A stretch of 64,000 nucleotides of DNA from contig CM061139.1 of assembly GCA_030789695.1 (NCBI GenBank), forward strand, positions 6,153,878-6,217,877. Direction: 5' to 3'. Every line of letters starts with the position of its first letter. The first letter of the stretch is position 1. The notes under the pieces are model-generated. The model made no database searches, had not been told where the DNA came from, and saw only the letters and a list, made by a program, of their open reading frames with translations. Below, piece by piece: positions 8,846 to 20,188 of this stretch. Origin of the DNA: Scilla litardierei. Its lineage: Eukaryota > Streptophyta > Magnoliopsida > Asparagales > Asparagaceae. The translations under genes and the position numbers were made by a program.

Positions 8846-11265
8846 GTGTGGTTTTGGTGTGCACATTTTCTGCACGAGTCCTCTTTGACTCTGGTGCATC
8901 GATGTGCATTATTTCTCGGAGCTTTGTGGAGAAGCATTCCTTGTCGACGTCCCCTCTTCCCAAGAGTTGGAATATCGTTACAGGGAATGGCGTGGTCTCG
9001 GTGCATCTTGGTTGCAATTCTTGCTCGTTGGTGGTCTGTGGACATGAGCTTTACGCTGAATTCATTGTCCACGACATCATCAACTATGATGCGGTCCTTG
9101 GGATGGACTGGCTTACGAGCTTTTATGCTGCGATCGACTGTCGGAGGAAGAAGGTGGTGTTCGAGATTCCCGGACATCCAGTATTTGAGTTCAGCCGTGG
9201 TAGCAGTTCGCTTGGTCCTGTCAGATTTCGGGACAGGCCGATGGAGGTTGTGGCTATGCAGATGGAGCTGGAGAGGCCAGCGGTTGTGTGGGATTTTGAT
9301 GACGTCTTCCCTGAGGAGATGTCTGGGTTGCCACCTGATCGAGCTCTAGAATTTTCTATTGATCTTGTTCCAGGAGCACAGCCGATTTCGAAGGCGCCAT
9401 ATCGTATGGCACCCGCTGAGTTGGAGGAGTTGCGGAAGCAGCTGGATGAGCTTTTGCAGAAGGGTTATATCAATCCTAATGTGTCTCCGTGGGGAGCACC
9501 GGTGTTGCTGGTGAAGAAGAAGGATGGTTCGCGTCGCATGTGCGTGGACTATCGGGAGTTGAATGCGGTGACCATCAAGAATAAATACCCGTTGCCTCGC
9601 ATCGATGATATTTTTGATCAGCTTGGAGGTTCGAGGGTGTTTTCAAAGTTGGATCTGAGGAGTGGTTACCATCAGTTGAAGGTGAAGAAGGGAGATGTTC
9701 CGAAGACAGCGTTCAGGACGAAGTATGGACACTATGAGTTTGTGGTTATGCCTTTCGGTGTAACCAATGCACCCGCAGTTTTCATGAATCTGATGAACCT
9801 GATTTTCTACGACTTTTTGGATAAGTTTGTCGTTATCTTTATTGACGACATTCTGATCTATTCAAAGTTGGAGGAGGAGCATGCCTCGCACTTGAGGACG
9901 GTATTGGAGATTTTGAGGAAGCATCGGTTGTATGCTAAATTTTCAAAGTGCGAGTTTTGGCTGGATAGAGTTGCTTTTCTGGGGCATGTGGTGACTGGAG
10001 ATGGTATTTCAGTGGATCCCGAGAAGATTAGGGCCATCAGAGAGTGGCCTGTTCCGTCGTCTGCGTCTGAGATTCAGAGTTTCCTTGGACTTGCTGGTTA
10101 CTATCGGTGTTTCATTAAGGACTTTTCCCGTATTGCGGAGCCGATGACCAGGTTGACGCGGAAGGATGTTGCTTTTGTTTGGTCGGGTGATTGTGAGGAT
10201 GCCTTTGGTGTTCTGAGGGAGAGTCTGACGACTGCCCCTGTTCTTGCTGTGCCTGATCACAGCGGTGGATTTGAGATCTTTTGCAATGCTTCTGGCAAGG
10301 GTCTCGGTTGTGTGTTGCATCAGCACGGGCATGTTGTGGCGTATGCTTCTCGTCAGCTCAAGGTTTATGAGAAGAATTACCCGACGCATGATTTGGAGTT
10401 GGCTGCTGTTGTGTTTGCTCTTAAGATTTGGAGGCACTTCCTGCTGAGTGAGAAAGTGAAGATTTTCACCGATCATAAAAGCTTGAATTATATTTTTACT
10501 CAGAAGGAGCTCAACATGCGACAGCATCGATGGTTGGAGCTCATGGCGGATTATGAGATTGATTTGCAGTATCACCCTGGCAAGGTGAATGTGGTTCCAG
10601 ATGCTTTGAGTAGGCTTCCAGCGGTGATGATTTTGACTTCGCAGTGGAGATTGCAGCAGGATTTTTGCGAGTCTGGTGTGGAGATTGTCCTTCCTGGGAA
10701 GGCTTCTTCGTTGATGTGTATGCAGATACAGTCGACGATTGTGGATCAGATCAAGGCTGGCCAGGCTGAGGATCCGAAGCTGGTGAAGATTCGGGTGCAG
10801 GTGGAAGCCGGTCTGCGGACTGACTTTTTGATTCATGAGGATGGCTCGCTGAGGTTTGGAGCCAGGTTGTGTGTGCCAGCTGGGGATATTAGAGAGGAGT
10901 TGATGGTGGAGGCACACAGTTCGCCGTATTCTGTGCATCCTGGTGGGACCAAGATGTACCAGGATCTTCGTCTGAACTATTGGTGGCATGGCATGAAGAG
11001 GAGTGTGGCTCGGAGTGTAGCCAAGTGCTTGGTTTGCCAGCAGGTAAAGGCGGAGCATCAGCGTACGGCAGGGTTGCTGCAACCGCTTCCGATTCCGGAG
11101 TGGAAGTGGCAACACATCACTATGGATTTCGTGACTAGACTGCCTCGGAGTCCGAAGCAGAATGACGCGATTTGGGTGATCGTAGATCGATTGACCAAAT
11201 CCGCGCACTTTATTCCATTCCGAGTGGGATAGTCCACTGAGGCGCTAGCGAGGAGATATATGGAG
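8846..11265 (+). pseudogene. Tekay-type pol: protease, RT, RNase H, integrase (first part)
   Basis: This is the main polymerase block, open for almost 800 codons. Seen in order: protease LFDSGAS (about 8878-8900), RT with [12 protein letters not shown] (about 9535) and an intact FIDDILIYS catalytic site (about 9838), RNase H around 10240-10620, and an integrase zinc-binding region with paired His and CLVCQQ (about 10910-11045) then MDFV of the catalytic core. The RNase H motif reads FCNASG where the family has Asp, so a catalytic residue is lost. A TAG at 11230-11232 breaks the integrase, and the reading continues to GAG at 11265, where a candidate intron starts. Confidence 0.9.
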
Positions 11266-11336
11266 GTAAATTCTTTTGCTCTCCGTTTTTATTTCCTTTT
11301 CCTAATTTAGATAGTGATGTAACGTGAATCGTGCAG
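11266..11336 (+). other. Candidate intron inside integrase
   Basis: The integrase frame reads ARRYME and then GTAAATTC. The next 71 bases are T-rich, contain stops and end GAATCGTGCAG. Directly after, the frame resumes with EIVRLHGVPVSIVSD, exactly the next integrase residues. The phase is 0. Precise removal restores continuity with no residue gained or lost, which favours an intron over a random insertion. Confidence 0.5.
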
Positions 11337-12238
11337 GAGATCGTACGACTTCACGGAGTCCCCGTGAGTATCGTGTCGGACAAAGACACGAGGTTCACAT
11401 CTCAGTTCTGACAGAGTTTGCAGAAGAGATTGGGTACGCGTCTGAGTTTCAGCACGGCGTACCATCCACAGACGGATGGCCAGTCCGAGAGGACGATTCA
11501 GATCTTGGAGGACATGCTGAGGGCGTGCATGTTGGATTTCAAGGGTTCTTGGGAGGACCATCTACATCTGGTAGAGTTTTCCTACAACAACAGCTTCCAG
11601 GCGAGTATTGGCATGGCGCCTTTCGTCGCTCTTTATGGGAGAAAATGTCGATCGCCATTGAGTTGGGATGACGTTGGTGATCGTGAGCTGTTGGGGCCTG
11701 AGATGATTGTGGAGGCCGTGGGTATTGTCAGGAACATTCGGGAGAGGTTGAGGATTGCTCAGGACCGTTTTAAGCATTGGGCGGATGCTAAACGTCGTCC
11801 TTTGGAGTTTCAGCCGGGCGATCATGTGTTTCTGAGGATTTCCCTGAATCGTGGAGTGATTCGTTTTGGGAAGCGAGGGAAGTTGAGCCCGCGATACATT
11901 GGACCTTTTACATTCTGGATAAAGTTGGCGAGGTAGCTTATCGCTTAGCCTTGCCGCCATCTTTGGAGGGAGTTCACAATGTTTTCCATGTGTCGCAGCT
12001 TCGTCGATACATTAGCGATCCATCTCATGCTGTGGATTTCTCGGAGATTACTGTTCGCCCCGATATGACGTATGACCAGCAGCCAGTGCAGATTCTGGAC
12101 AGGCGTCAGAAGTCACTTCGGAAAAAGGTTGTCAATCTTGTGAGGGTGATGTGGCGACACGGCTCGCCTGGAGAGTCTACTTGGGAGAGTGAGGATGAGA
12201 TGCGAGAGCGTTTCCCACTTTTGTTCCCGGACACGTGA
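11337..12238 (+). pseudogene. Tekay-type integrase C-terminus and chromodomain-like tail
   Basis: This continues the integrase core (SDKDTRF, then HPQTDGQSERTIQ with the catalytic Glu). A TGA at 11409-11411 replaces a Trp codon of the family. From about 11418 the frame is open through the integrase C-terminal domain (GDHVFLRISLNRG, KLSPRYIGPF). A one-base deletion at about 11911 shifts the frame, and 11951-12238 reads HNVFHVSQLRRYI followed by about 60 residues that end WESEDEMRERFPLLF, the place of the chromodomain that steers integration in this group. The copy cannot make one continuous integrase. Confidence 0.85.
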
Positions 12239-12272
12239 GTGTTGGGAAATTACGAGGACGGAATTTTTCTTA

Positions 12273-12284
12273 AGTTGGGGAGGA
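12273..12284 (+). other. Polypurine tract of the Tekay-type element
   Basis: AGTTGGGGAGGA lies directly against the first base of the 3' LTR and would prime plus-strand synthesis. Confidence 0.7.
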
Positions 12285-14904
12285 TGTAACGACTGGTTTT
12301 CTTGTATTTGGATTAGCTATATTATATTATATGTTTTGGTGGATTTTCTCCTTATGCGTGGTTTTCGTCTCCGTAGCTTTCATTTTCGATCGTTTCGTCG
12401 TGATTCTCTAGATTCTTCCGTCGGTCGTCGTGTTTGAAGTAAGTCATTCATGACGGGCTTCATAACGTCGATATATTAGAGTTAGAACGAGCCTAGGGGA
12501 CTTAGGAAACCATCCCGGTGCTTCGCGCTCTATTTCGGAACTTATCGTGCACGTTAGCCGGTTTAAGAAGGGGCACCGACCGACTAGATGACGATTTAGT
12601 CGGTCGGCAAACCTTCATGGACCGACTAGCGGGCTTGGATAATTATTCAGGAGTTACTGTTTATCGTTAGTCGGTCTAAGAACGTTGGTTGACCGACTAG
12701 GTTGCAAACTAGTCGGTCGGCAATGCTTCTTTAACCGACTAACTCATTAACTATTTTTGGTACCAGTTACTGTTCCTTCTTAGTCGGTCTAAGTTCATCT
12801 TTCGACCAACTAGTTTTTAAACTAGTCGGTTAAGTTTTGTACTCAGACCGACTAATTCTTAGTCCTTATGTACAGTCGAGTACTGTTTACTCTTAGTCGG
12901 TCTAAGAACGTTCATCGACCGATTAGATGTCAAACTAGTCGGCCAGTAGTTGTTCTTTGACCGACTAAATCTAAACCCTATTTTGTACAGGGGTTACTGT
13001 TTACACTTAGTCGGTCTACGTTGGTCAACCGACCGACTAGTTCCCAAACTAGTCGGTCAGTGGTTGCTCTTTGACCGACTAAACAGTACAGGAAACCCTA
13101 GTTTTGCCCTAGCCGCCACCAAACTCTATAAATACCCCTCCAAACGTTTTCTTCTTCTTCTTCTTCAACTCTAAGCCTAATTTCTCCCCCATTGAGCCCT
13201 CTACTACCTCAAACCCTTATTCCTTCATCCCAAGCCCAAAATCCATCATCCAACCCCTCACTTAACACATTCTACCTCTCATCTTCCTCAAACTTTCATC
13301 AAACCCCCAAAAAATCCCCAAAACCCCATTTCTCCAGATTTTCCCCATCCATTCTAGATCTGAACCCTAGGTTCCCCAGAGCGTTTCTTCCGTTGTCGTG
13401 CTTGCTCGGCATCGTTCTTCCGCTTCCTATATGGTAATAAATCGATCTCTTAATGTTCTCTTAACCCATTTGTGTTTTTGTGAAACCCTAATGAAATGAA
13501 TGTTGTTTTGATGATTGTTTCTCCATAACAGCGACTTCCCCGCAAATTAGCGTCCGTGGGACGAACCCTCGTTGATCGTCATCCTCAGTGCTAGGCAAGT
13601 GAAACTTGCCACTTAGGGTTTTGGGCCATGTTTTAGGCCATTTGCTTGTTGTAGGCGTAAAAGAGACTAGGCGACGAAATGATACTCGCCTAGGCGCAAA
13701 TTTAGGAACTAGCTTGACAACGAAGCTAGATCCAACATTTATCATGTTGCACAATTACCATGTCATGTTTAATTTCCATTAACGGTATGCAAATTAATTG
13801 TCATATCATTGCATTCGTTAAGTGTTTCCGTGATTGCGTAGCTTCGCTACAATACTTGTGTATCCTGGCTCGTGTTCCAGAAGCGGGCCATGTGTTGGTT
13901 GATAGCCAATGCCTGAACTACTTGTTTACGGCTAGGTGCACCCCTACGCCAAATGCTTATGAGTCGTGAACTAAAATGTGACCTCCTGTGCGGGGCAACC
14001 CTGGCTCATTTACTGAGCTCGTGTGCAGGGACCCTGGCTCGTTTACATCTGGGTATTGGGGGTAAGAGTTAAGTGGCCAATCAACTGGGAGTGTGCCCGA
14101 TCAGCAACTGCAGTGGTAAGGCGTAAACTTTGGGTTCTGGGGTAGTGTTAAGCGGCCAATCAGCGTGAATGCCAAACCGTTCAGCTGTGAGGCGTAAACA
14201 TCTACAAACAACTTGAAACGTGACTAGTGAAATGATTGAGATTGTTAGTAGCTTGGCTACTCTTGACTTGTCCCGATAATTGTCCTCTTGTACTTATTGT
14301 TTCACCATGTCTTGCTTGTGCACTCATACCAAACTGCCATGTCATGCATACTATAACTGCTAGGTTGCTAGTTGCCTTCCTTTTCAGTTTCCTTGCCCAA
14401 GTCTTTTAGACTTGCTGACATGTGCCCATTTACTCTTTTGGGTGACACATGTTAGATCCTGAGCCTGAGTACATTATTGAGGACGAGGTGTTTGCTGACG
14501 CCAAGCCCGAGCCTGTGTTTGACGAGGAGTACGTGGACACTGGGGACCAGTCCTAGTGTCTTCGTTGAGCTTTCCCTTTTGTTTAGACTGCTATTTTGTT
14601 GTCGGTGTGTAGCACCTATACTTTGTTACGTTGTTCCTTTTGTTGGCCTTGTTCTGGGCCTTTAGACTCTTTCTTTTAGCCTGGTGGATTTTCTGGATGT
14701 TGAACTTAATTTTTCATGTTGGACAAACTATGAGATATGAGATTTTATTTCTGTCTCTCTTTGTGTTATTATTGTTGTTCCGTTTGTGGTTACAGGGACC
14801 TGCTTATGTTTTATTGACGCTTATCGGGTTTGGGGCTTCACAGCTCTACTCTCGTGCGGACCTTCTCACGTCTCGCCTCCATTTTAGGGAAGCAGGGCGT
14901 GACA
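12285..14904 (+). repeat. Tekay-type 3' LTR
   Basis: This 2620-bp partner of 4835-7454 has the same array, TATA box (13127-13134), leader splice-like sites and acidic frame (14455-14556). It ends GCAGGGCGTGACA, followed by the duplicated target CCAAG. It faces the inverted solo LTR 87 bp away. Confidence 0.95.
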
Positions 14905-14991
14905 CCAAGCATAACTACTTCTGCTTCATGGATGGATACTCTGGCTTTCTGCAAATTCCCATCCATAATGATGACCAGGAAAAGACAACTT
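14905..14991 (+). pseudogene. 87-bp island of Athila RT between two insertions
   Basis: It begins with the duplicated CCAAG and reads HNYFCFMDGYSGFLQIPI, the RT segment with the first catalytic Asp (the D of MDG). It joins the RT at 4834 upstream and 16972 downstream. It ends in AACTT, the target duplication of the inverted solo LTR. Confidence 0.8.
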
Positions 14992-16971
14992 TGTCATGCC
15001 CCGCTTCCCTAAAATGGAGGCGAGACGTGAAAAGGTCCGCACGGGAGTGGAGCTGTGAAGCCCCAAACCCGATAAGCGTCAATAAAACATAAGCAGGTCT
15101 CTGTAACCACAAACGGAACAACAATAATAGCACAAGGAGAGACAGAAATAAAATCTCAAATCTCAGAATTTGTCCAACATGAAAATTAAGTTCAACATCC
15201 AGAAAAGCCACCAGGCTAAAAGAAAGAGTCTAAAGGCCCAGAACAAGGCCAACAAGGACAACATAACAAAGTATAGGTGCCACGCACCAACAACTACAGC
15301 AGTCTAAAACAAAAGAGGAAAGCTCAACGAAGACACTAGGACCGGTCCCCAGTGTCCACGTACTCCTTGCCAAACATAGGCTCGGGCTCGGTGTCAGCAA
15401 ACACCTCGTCCTCAACAATGTACTCAGGCTCAGGATCTAACATGTGTCACCCAAAAGAGTAAAGGGGCATATGTCAGCAAGTCTAAAAGACTTGGGCAAG
15501 GAAACTGAAAGTAAAGCAAACTAACAACCTAGCAGTTATAGTATGCATGACATGGCAGTTATGGTATGAGTGCACAAGTAAGACATGGTGAAACAATAAG
15601 TACAAGAGAACAATTTATCAAGACATGTCAAGAGTAGCCAAGCTACTAACAATCTCCATCTTTTCACTAGTCACGTTTCAAGTTGTTTGTAGATGTTTAC
15701 GCCTTACAGCTGAACGGTTGACATTCACACTGATTGGCCGCTTAACACTACCCCAGAACCCAGAGTTTACGCCTTACAACTGCAGTTGCTGATCGGGCAG
15801 ACTCCCAGTTGAATGGCCGCTTAACTCTTACCCCAAAACCCACATGCAAACGAGTCAGGGTCCCTGTACACGAGCTCAGTAAATGAGCCAGGGTTGCCCC
15901 GCACAAGAGCTCGTTTCCTGGATCACAAACCAGGAGCGTATTTCATTTGGCATAAGGGTGCACCTAGCCTCAATCATTTCACAAGGTGTAGCAGAGCTAC
16001 GCAATCACGGGAACACTTAAAGAATGCAATGACATGACAATAAATTTGCGTACCGTTAATGGAAATTAAACATGACATGGTAGTTATGCAACATGATAAA
16101 TGTCGGTTCTAGCTTCGTTGTCAAGCTAGTTCCTAAAACTGCGCCTAGGCGAGTATCATTTCGTCGCCTAGTCTCTTTTACGCATACAACAAGCAAATGG
16201 CCTAAGACATGGCCCAAAACCCTAAGTGGCAAGTTTCACTTGCCTAGCACTGAGGATGACGATCACGAAGGTTCGTCTCACGGACGCTAATCTACGGGGA
16301 AGTCGTTGTTATGGAGAAACAATCATCAAAACAACATTCATTTCATTAGGGTTTCACAAAAACACAAATGGGTTAAGAGAACATTAAGAGGTCGATTTAT
16401 TACCGTATCGGAAGCGGAAGAACGATGCGGTTAAAGAACGATTGCTGACCATAGAGTTAGTCGGTTAAAGAACGATTGCTGACCATAGTACTTGTCATCA
16501 AAATGAACATAGAGTTAGTCGGTTAAAGAACGATTGCTGACCGACTAGTTTGCAACCTAGTCGGTCGACAAATGTTCTTAGACCGACTAACGAGAAACAG
16601 TAACTCCTGAATAATTTACAAAGCCCACTAGTCGGTCCATGAAGGTTTGCCGACCGACTAAATCGTCATCTAGTCGGTCGGTTCCCTTTCTTGTACCGGC
16701 TAACGTGCACCAAAAGTTCCAAAATGGAGCGCGAAGCTTCGGGATCGATTCCAAAGACTCCTAGGCTTGATCTAACAATAAGATATGACCGATATGAAGC
16801 CCGTCACGAATGACTTACTCCGAAATCGACGATCAATGGAAGAAGCTAGGAAAACGCGACGAAACGACCGAAAATGAAAGCTACGGAGACGAAAACCACG
16901 CATAAGGAGAAAATCCACCAAAACATATAATATAATATAATAAATCCAGATACATGAAAACCAGTCTTACA
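14992..16971 (-). mobile_element. Inverted solo LTR of the same Tekay-type family, internally deleted
   Basis: Read on the minus strand it begins TGTAAGACTGG and ends GGGGCATGACA, matching the ends of the LTRs at 4835 and 12285. It is 1980 bp against 2620 bp. The missing part spans the TATA box, the leader start and most of the GTCGGT array. The junction at about 16430-16550 shows short local repeats (TTAAAGAACGATTGCTGACC three times). The target duplication is AACTT at 14987-14991 against AAATT at 16972-16976, one mismatch. Without its TATA box it should not drive transcription itself. Confidence 0.9.
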
Positions 16972-19235
16972 AAATTTTACTTGTCCGTTTGGGACGTATG
17001 CTTACAGGAGGATGTCCGCAATTTTCTCGGATTACTCCCAGGATATAATGGAGGTCTTCATGGATGATTTTTCCGTCTATGGAATGGAGTTTGACTCGTG
17101 TCTCCGCAACCTGACTAAAGTCCTGAAAAGGTGCCAAGATAAAGGGCTGGTTCTAAACAGGGAGAAATGCCACTTTATTGTCCTAGAAGGAGTTGTGTTG
17201 GGGCACATTATTTCTTCAAGAGGGATTGAGGTGGACAAGGCAAAGGTAGATGTGATCGAAAAACTTCCGCCTCCACTTAACCTTCAGGGAGTCCGTGGTT
17301 TCTTAGGGCATGCGGGATTCTACCGCCGGCTCATAAATGACTTCTCTAAAATTTCTAGGCCCTTGACTCAACTCCTCGTGAAGGATACGCCTTTCGTCTT
17401 CGACAACAAGTGTATGAAGCCTTCTACCTTTTGAAGCAAGCCCTTATTTCAGCACCTGTGATTCAACCGCCCGACTGGAGTCTACCTTTCGAGTTAATGT
17501 GCGATGCTAGTGACTATGCAGTTGGGGCCGTTTTGGGGCAAAGGAAGAACAAATATCTGCACGTCATTTACTATACAAGCAAGACCCTCGACGAAGCCCA
17601 AAGGAACTATACGACAACAAAGAAAGAATTGCTAGTCGTCATCCATGCCATGGACAAGTTCATGTCGTATCTTGTGGGTGCCAAGGTAATCATGCACACC
17701 AATCACGCCGCCCTCAAATACCTGTTGAGCAAGAAAGAGGCCAATCCACGCCTCATAAGATGGATTCTCCTCTTCCAGGAATTCGACTTAGAGATCAAGG
17801 ATAAGAAAGGGGCGAAGAATGTCATCACCGACCACCTATTCAGGTTGCCTACTCTCGATCCGGATGCCACTCCTATTGATGACTCACTCCCTGACGAGCA
17901 TCTTTTCTCTATCTCTTCTGTTTGGACTCCATGGTATGCTGACATCGCCAACTATCTAACATGCGCCATCGTACCCCATAATATGAGCTATCAGCAAAAG
18001 AAGAAATTCTTTCACGAAGTCCGGAAATTTTATTGGAATGACCCTTATTTGTACAAGACTTGCAATGATGAGGTGATACGAAGGTGTATTCCCGAAACAG
18101 AAGCGACCTCCATAATTTCTCATTGCCATGATCAACAATGTGGAGGCCATGCGAGTGCTTATAAGACCACGACGAAGATTCTCCAGAGTGGATTCTGTTG
18201 GCCAACTCTTTTCAAGGACACATATGCTTATGTCCATGCTTGCGACAAGTGCCAAAGGACGGGAAACGTATCCAAGAGAAATGAAATGCCTCAACATTAC
18301 ATCTTGGAAGCCGAGATCTTCGATGTTTGGGGAATCGACTTCATGGGGACGTTTTCCTCATCCTCTGGAAATCAGTATATCTTGGTGGCCGTGGATTATG
18401 TGTCCAAGTGGATAGATGTGATAGCTAGCCCCACCAATGATTTCCGGGTGGTGGCCAAATTCTTTAAAACAACATCTTCCTGAGATTCGGCGTGCCTCGA
18501 GTCTTAATTAGCGACGGAGGAAGCCACTTCATAGAGAAGAAATTCGAAGCTCTTTTGAAGAAGTACGGAGTTGAGCACCGAATCAGGCGTGCCTATCACT
18601 CGCAGACAAGCAGCCAGGTGGAAGTTTCAAACAGAGAAATTAAGAGCATCTTTGAGAAGACTGTGGCTAGCTCTAGGAAGGATTGGTCATCGAAACTTTC
18701 AGATGCGCTCTGGGCCTACATGACTGCATTCGAGACTCCGATCGGCACGACCCCTTACCGACTTGTCTACAAGAAGGCATGTCACCTCCCTGTGGAATTG
18801 GAGCACAAGGCTTTTTGGGCAGTCAAGAATCTGAATTTCAACGCTAAGGAGGTAGGAGGCCACCGACAGCTACAGCTGAATGAACTTGACGAGATCCGGC
18901 TCAACGCTTACGAAAATGCCCAGATCTACAAAGATAAGTTGAAGCAGTGGCACGACAAGCGCATTTTAAAGAAGGAATTCAAGGAAGGGGACTTAGTTCT
19001 CCTATTCAATTCAAGACTGAGGCTCTTTCCCAGAAAGCTCAAGTTTAGATGGTCAGGACCCTACCGAGTCACCAAGGTCTTCCCGCATGGAGCAATCGAG
19101 ATAATAAGAAGAGATGAACCGTTCAAAGTCAATGGGCAGCGTTTAAAATACTATACGATCAGCGAGTCCGCAATCTCTCCGGTCGGAGGCTCAACGACCG
19201 ATAGCTCAGCTACAAACCCTCAGGATCCAAATTGA
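16972..19235 (+). pseudogene. Athila pol, second part: RT end, RNase H, integrase
   Basis: RT resumes as TCPFGTYAYRRM and jumps at once to SAIFSDY, so the block with the PFGL motif seen in other Athila RTs is missing, apparently an in-frame loss of about 15-16 codons. The catalytic FMDD is present (about 17059-17070). RNase H follows with CDASDYAVG (about 17500) and a terminal DHLFRLP. The integrase has a zinc-binding region ([15 protein letters not shown], about 18121-18256), core GIDFMG and SDGGSHF, and a C-terminal [10 protein letters not shown]. One-base frameshifts occur at about 17412 and 18470. The stop after NPQDPN at 19235 looks like the true end of pol. Confidence 0.9.
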
Positions 19236-19417
19236 TCACGAACTGAGGAGTCGAGCAAACGACTTTAAGCAACAACGCTTCATGGAAGGCAACCCATGTT
19301 CTGAGCTTTTGTCGTTATTTATAGGGATAGTTTACTAGTTTTAGTGAATAAATTCTGCTATGGAAATTTTCGTTGGGGGACTTAGACAGCTTTTTGTATC
19401 TGTGCAGGAAATTGCCC

Positions 19418-19760
19418 CAGCCGATCGGTTCAAACATCAATCGATCGGGTGGGCCGTGTCTGAAGATGGCTCTGTATCAGCACGTAAGCCAACCGATCAG
19501 GTGGCACATGCAGATGATCGGGTGGAAGATCGGGCGATGACAACGGAGCTCAATCGATCGGTTGCTAGAAGCTGCAATCGGGTGGCAGACCTGGTGGAGG
19601 CTACAGAGCCCTCAGAAAATTTGTGAAGCGGTCAACCGATCGGGTGAAATCTCACCCGATCGATTTACCTGTAGCTGCTTTCCAACAAGAAAATTTCGAA
19701 ATCGACCCACCCGATCGGGTGAAATCTCACCAGATCGGTTCGCCTAACCCTATAAATACC
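19418..19760 (+). promoter_or_regulatory. Internal Athila promoter-like island: CCGATCGG array plus TATA box
   Basis: After pol, 19236-19417 is a noncoding linker with the lineage signature ATGGAAGGCAACCC. From 19418 the LTR's motif returns: CCGATCGGTTC, TCGATCGGGTGG, AACCGATCGGGTG and others, about ten sites. One 20-odd-base inverted pair at 19633-19662 matches the LTR pair at 2258-2287. It ends in TATAAATACC at 19751-19760, followed by a C- and T-rich leader and, at 20189, an ATG in a good context. This is the same order as in the LTR U3. I infer an internal promoter for the downstream ORF; transcription is not shown. Confidence 0.5.
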
Positions 19761-20188
19761 CCCTCACCCGATTTCATTTCACCCGACGCCCAATTTTCAT
19801 TCGCGCGGGTGATCTCTCCTTCCAAATCGATCTCCTCCATCACTCCTTATACTCCTAAAATCACTCCCCCGCTTCCTCCCATACTTCCCTAACACCAAAA
19901 ACCTCACATCGACCACATTCAACCGTAAAATACCCAAACCCTAGCCCCCAATTTTTGAAATTTCAGTTCTTGTTGGATTAGCGAGCGGCGGCTCCCCAAA
20001 TCACTACATCATACAACGTGTGATCTTTCGGGAGCTGGGACTTGCATCATTATTGTGTAACCACTTTCCAAACTTTGTGTTTTTTCTTATGTGCAATGTC
20101 TTGATTTTGTGTCTGCCTGCTACATCTGCTTTATCATCATCGTAGACACCCTCCCCCCACGTTGTTGTTCTTCCCCTTTGTCATTACC

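Larger units (their letters stand above)
4835..14904 (+). mobile_element. Chromovirus of Tekay/Del type, inserted in the Athila RT
   Basis: The element begins TGTAACGACTGG and ends GCGTGACA. It has identical-length 2620-bp LTRs and a perfect 5-bp duplication CCAAG at 4830-4834 and 14905-14909. Its order is gag with two zinc knuckles, protease, RT, RNase H, integrase and a C-terminal chromodomain-like tail, which places it among plant chromoviruses. The long LTRs fit the Tekay/Del group. Stops, one frameshift and a damaged primer site make this copy inactive. The LTRs are closer to each other than the Athila LTRs are, in line with a later insertion. Confidence 0.95.

Noticed and set aside
10009..11208. 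399-codon minus-strand frame
   Set aside because: Antisense to RT, RNase H and integrase, which are unmistakable on the plus strand.
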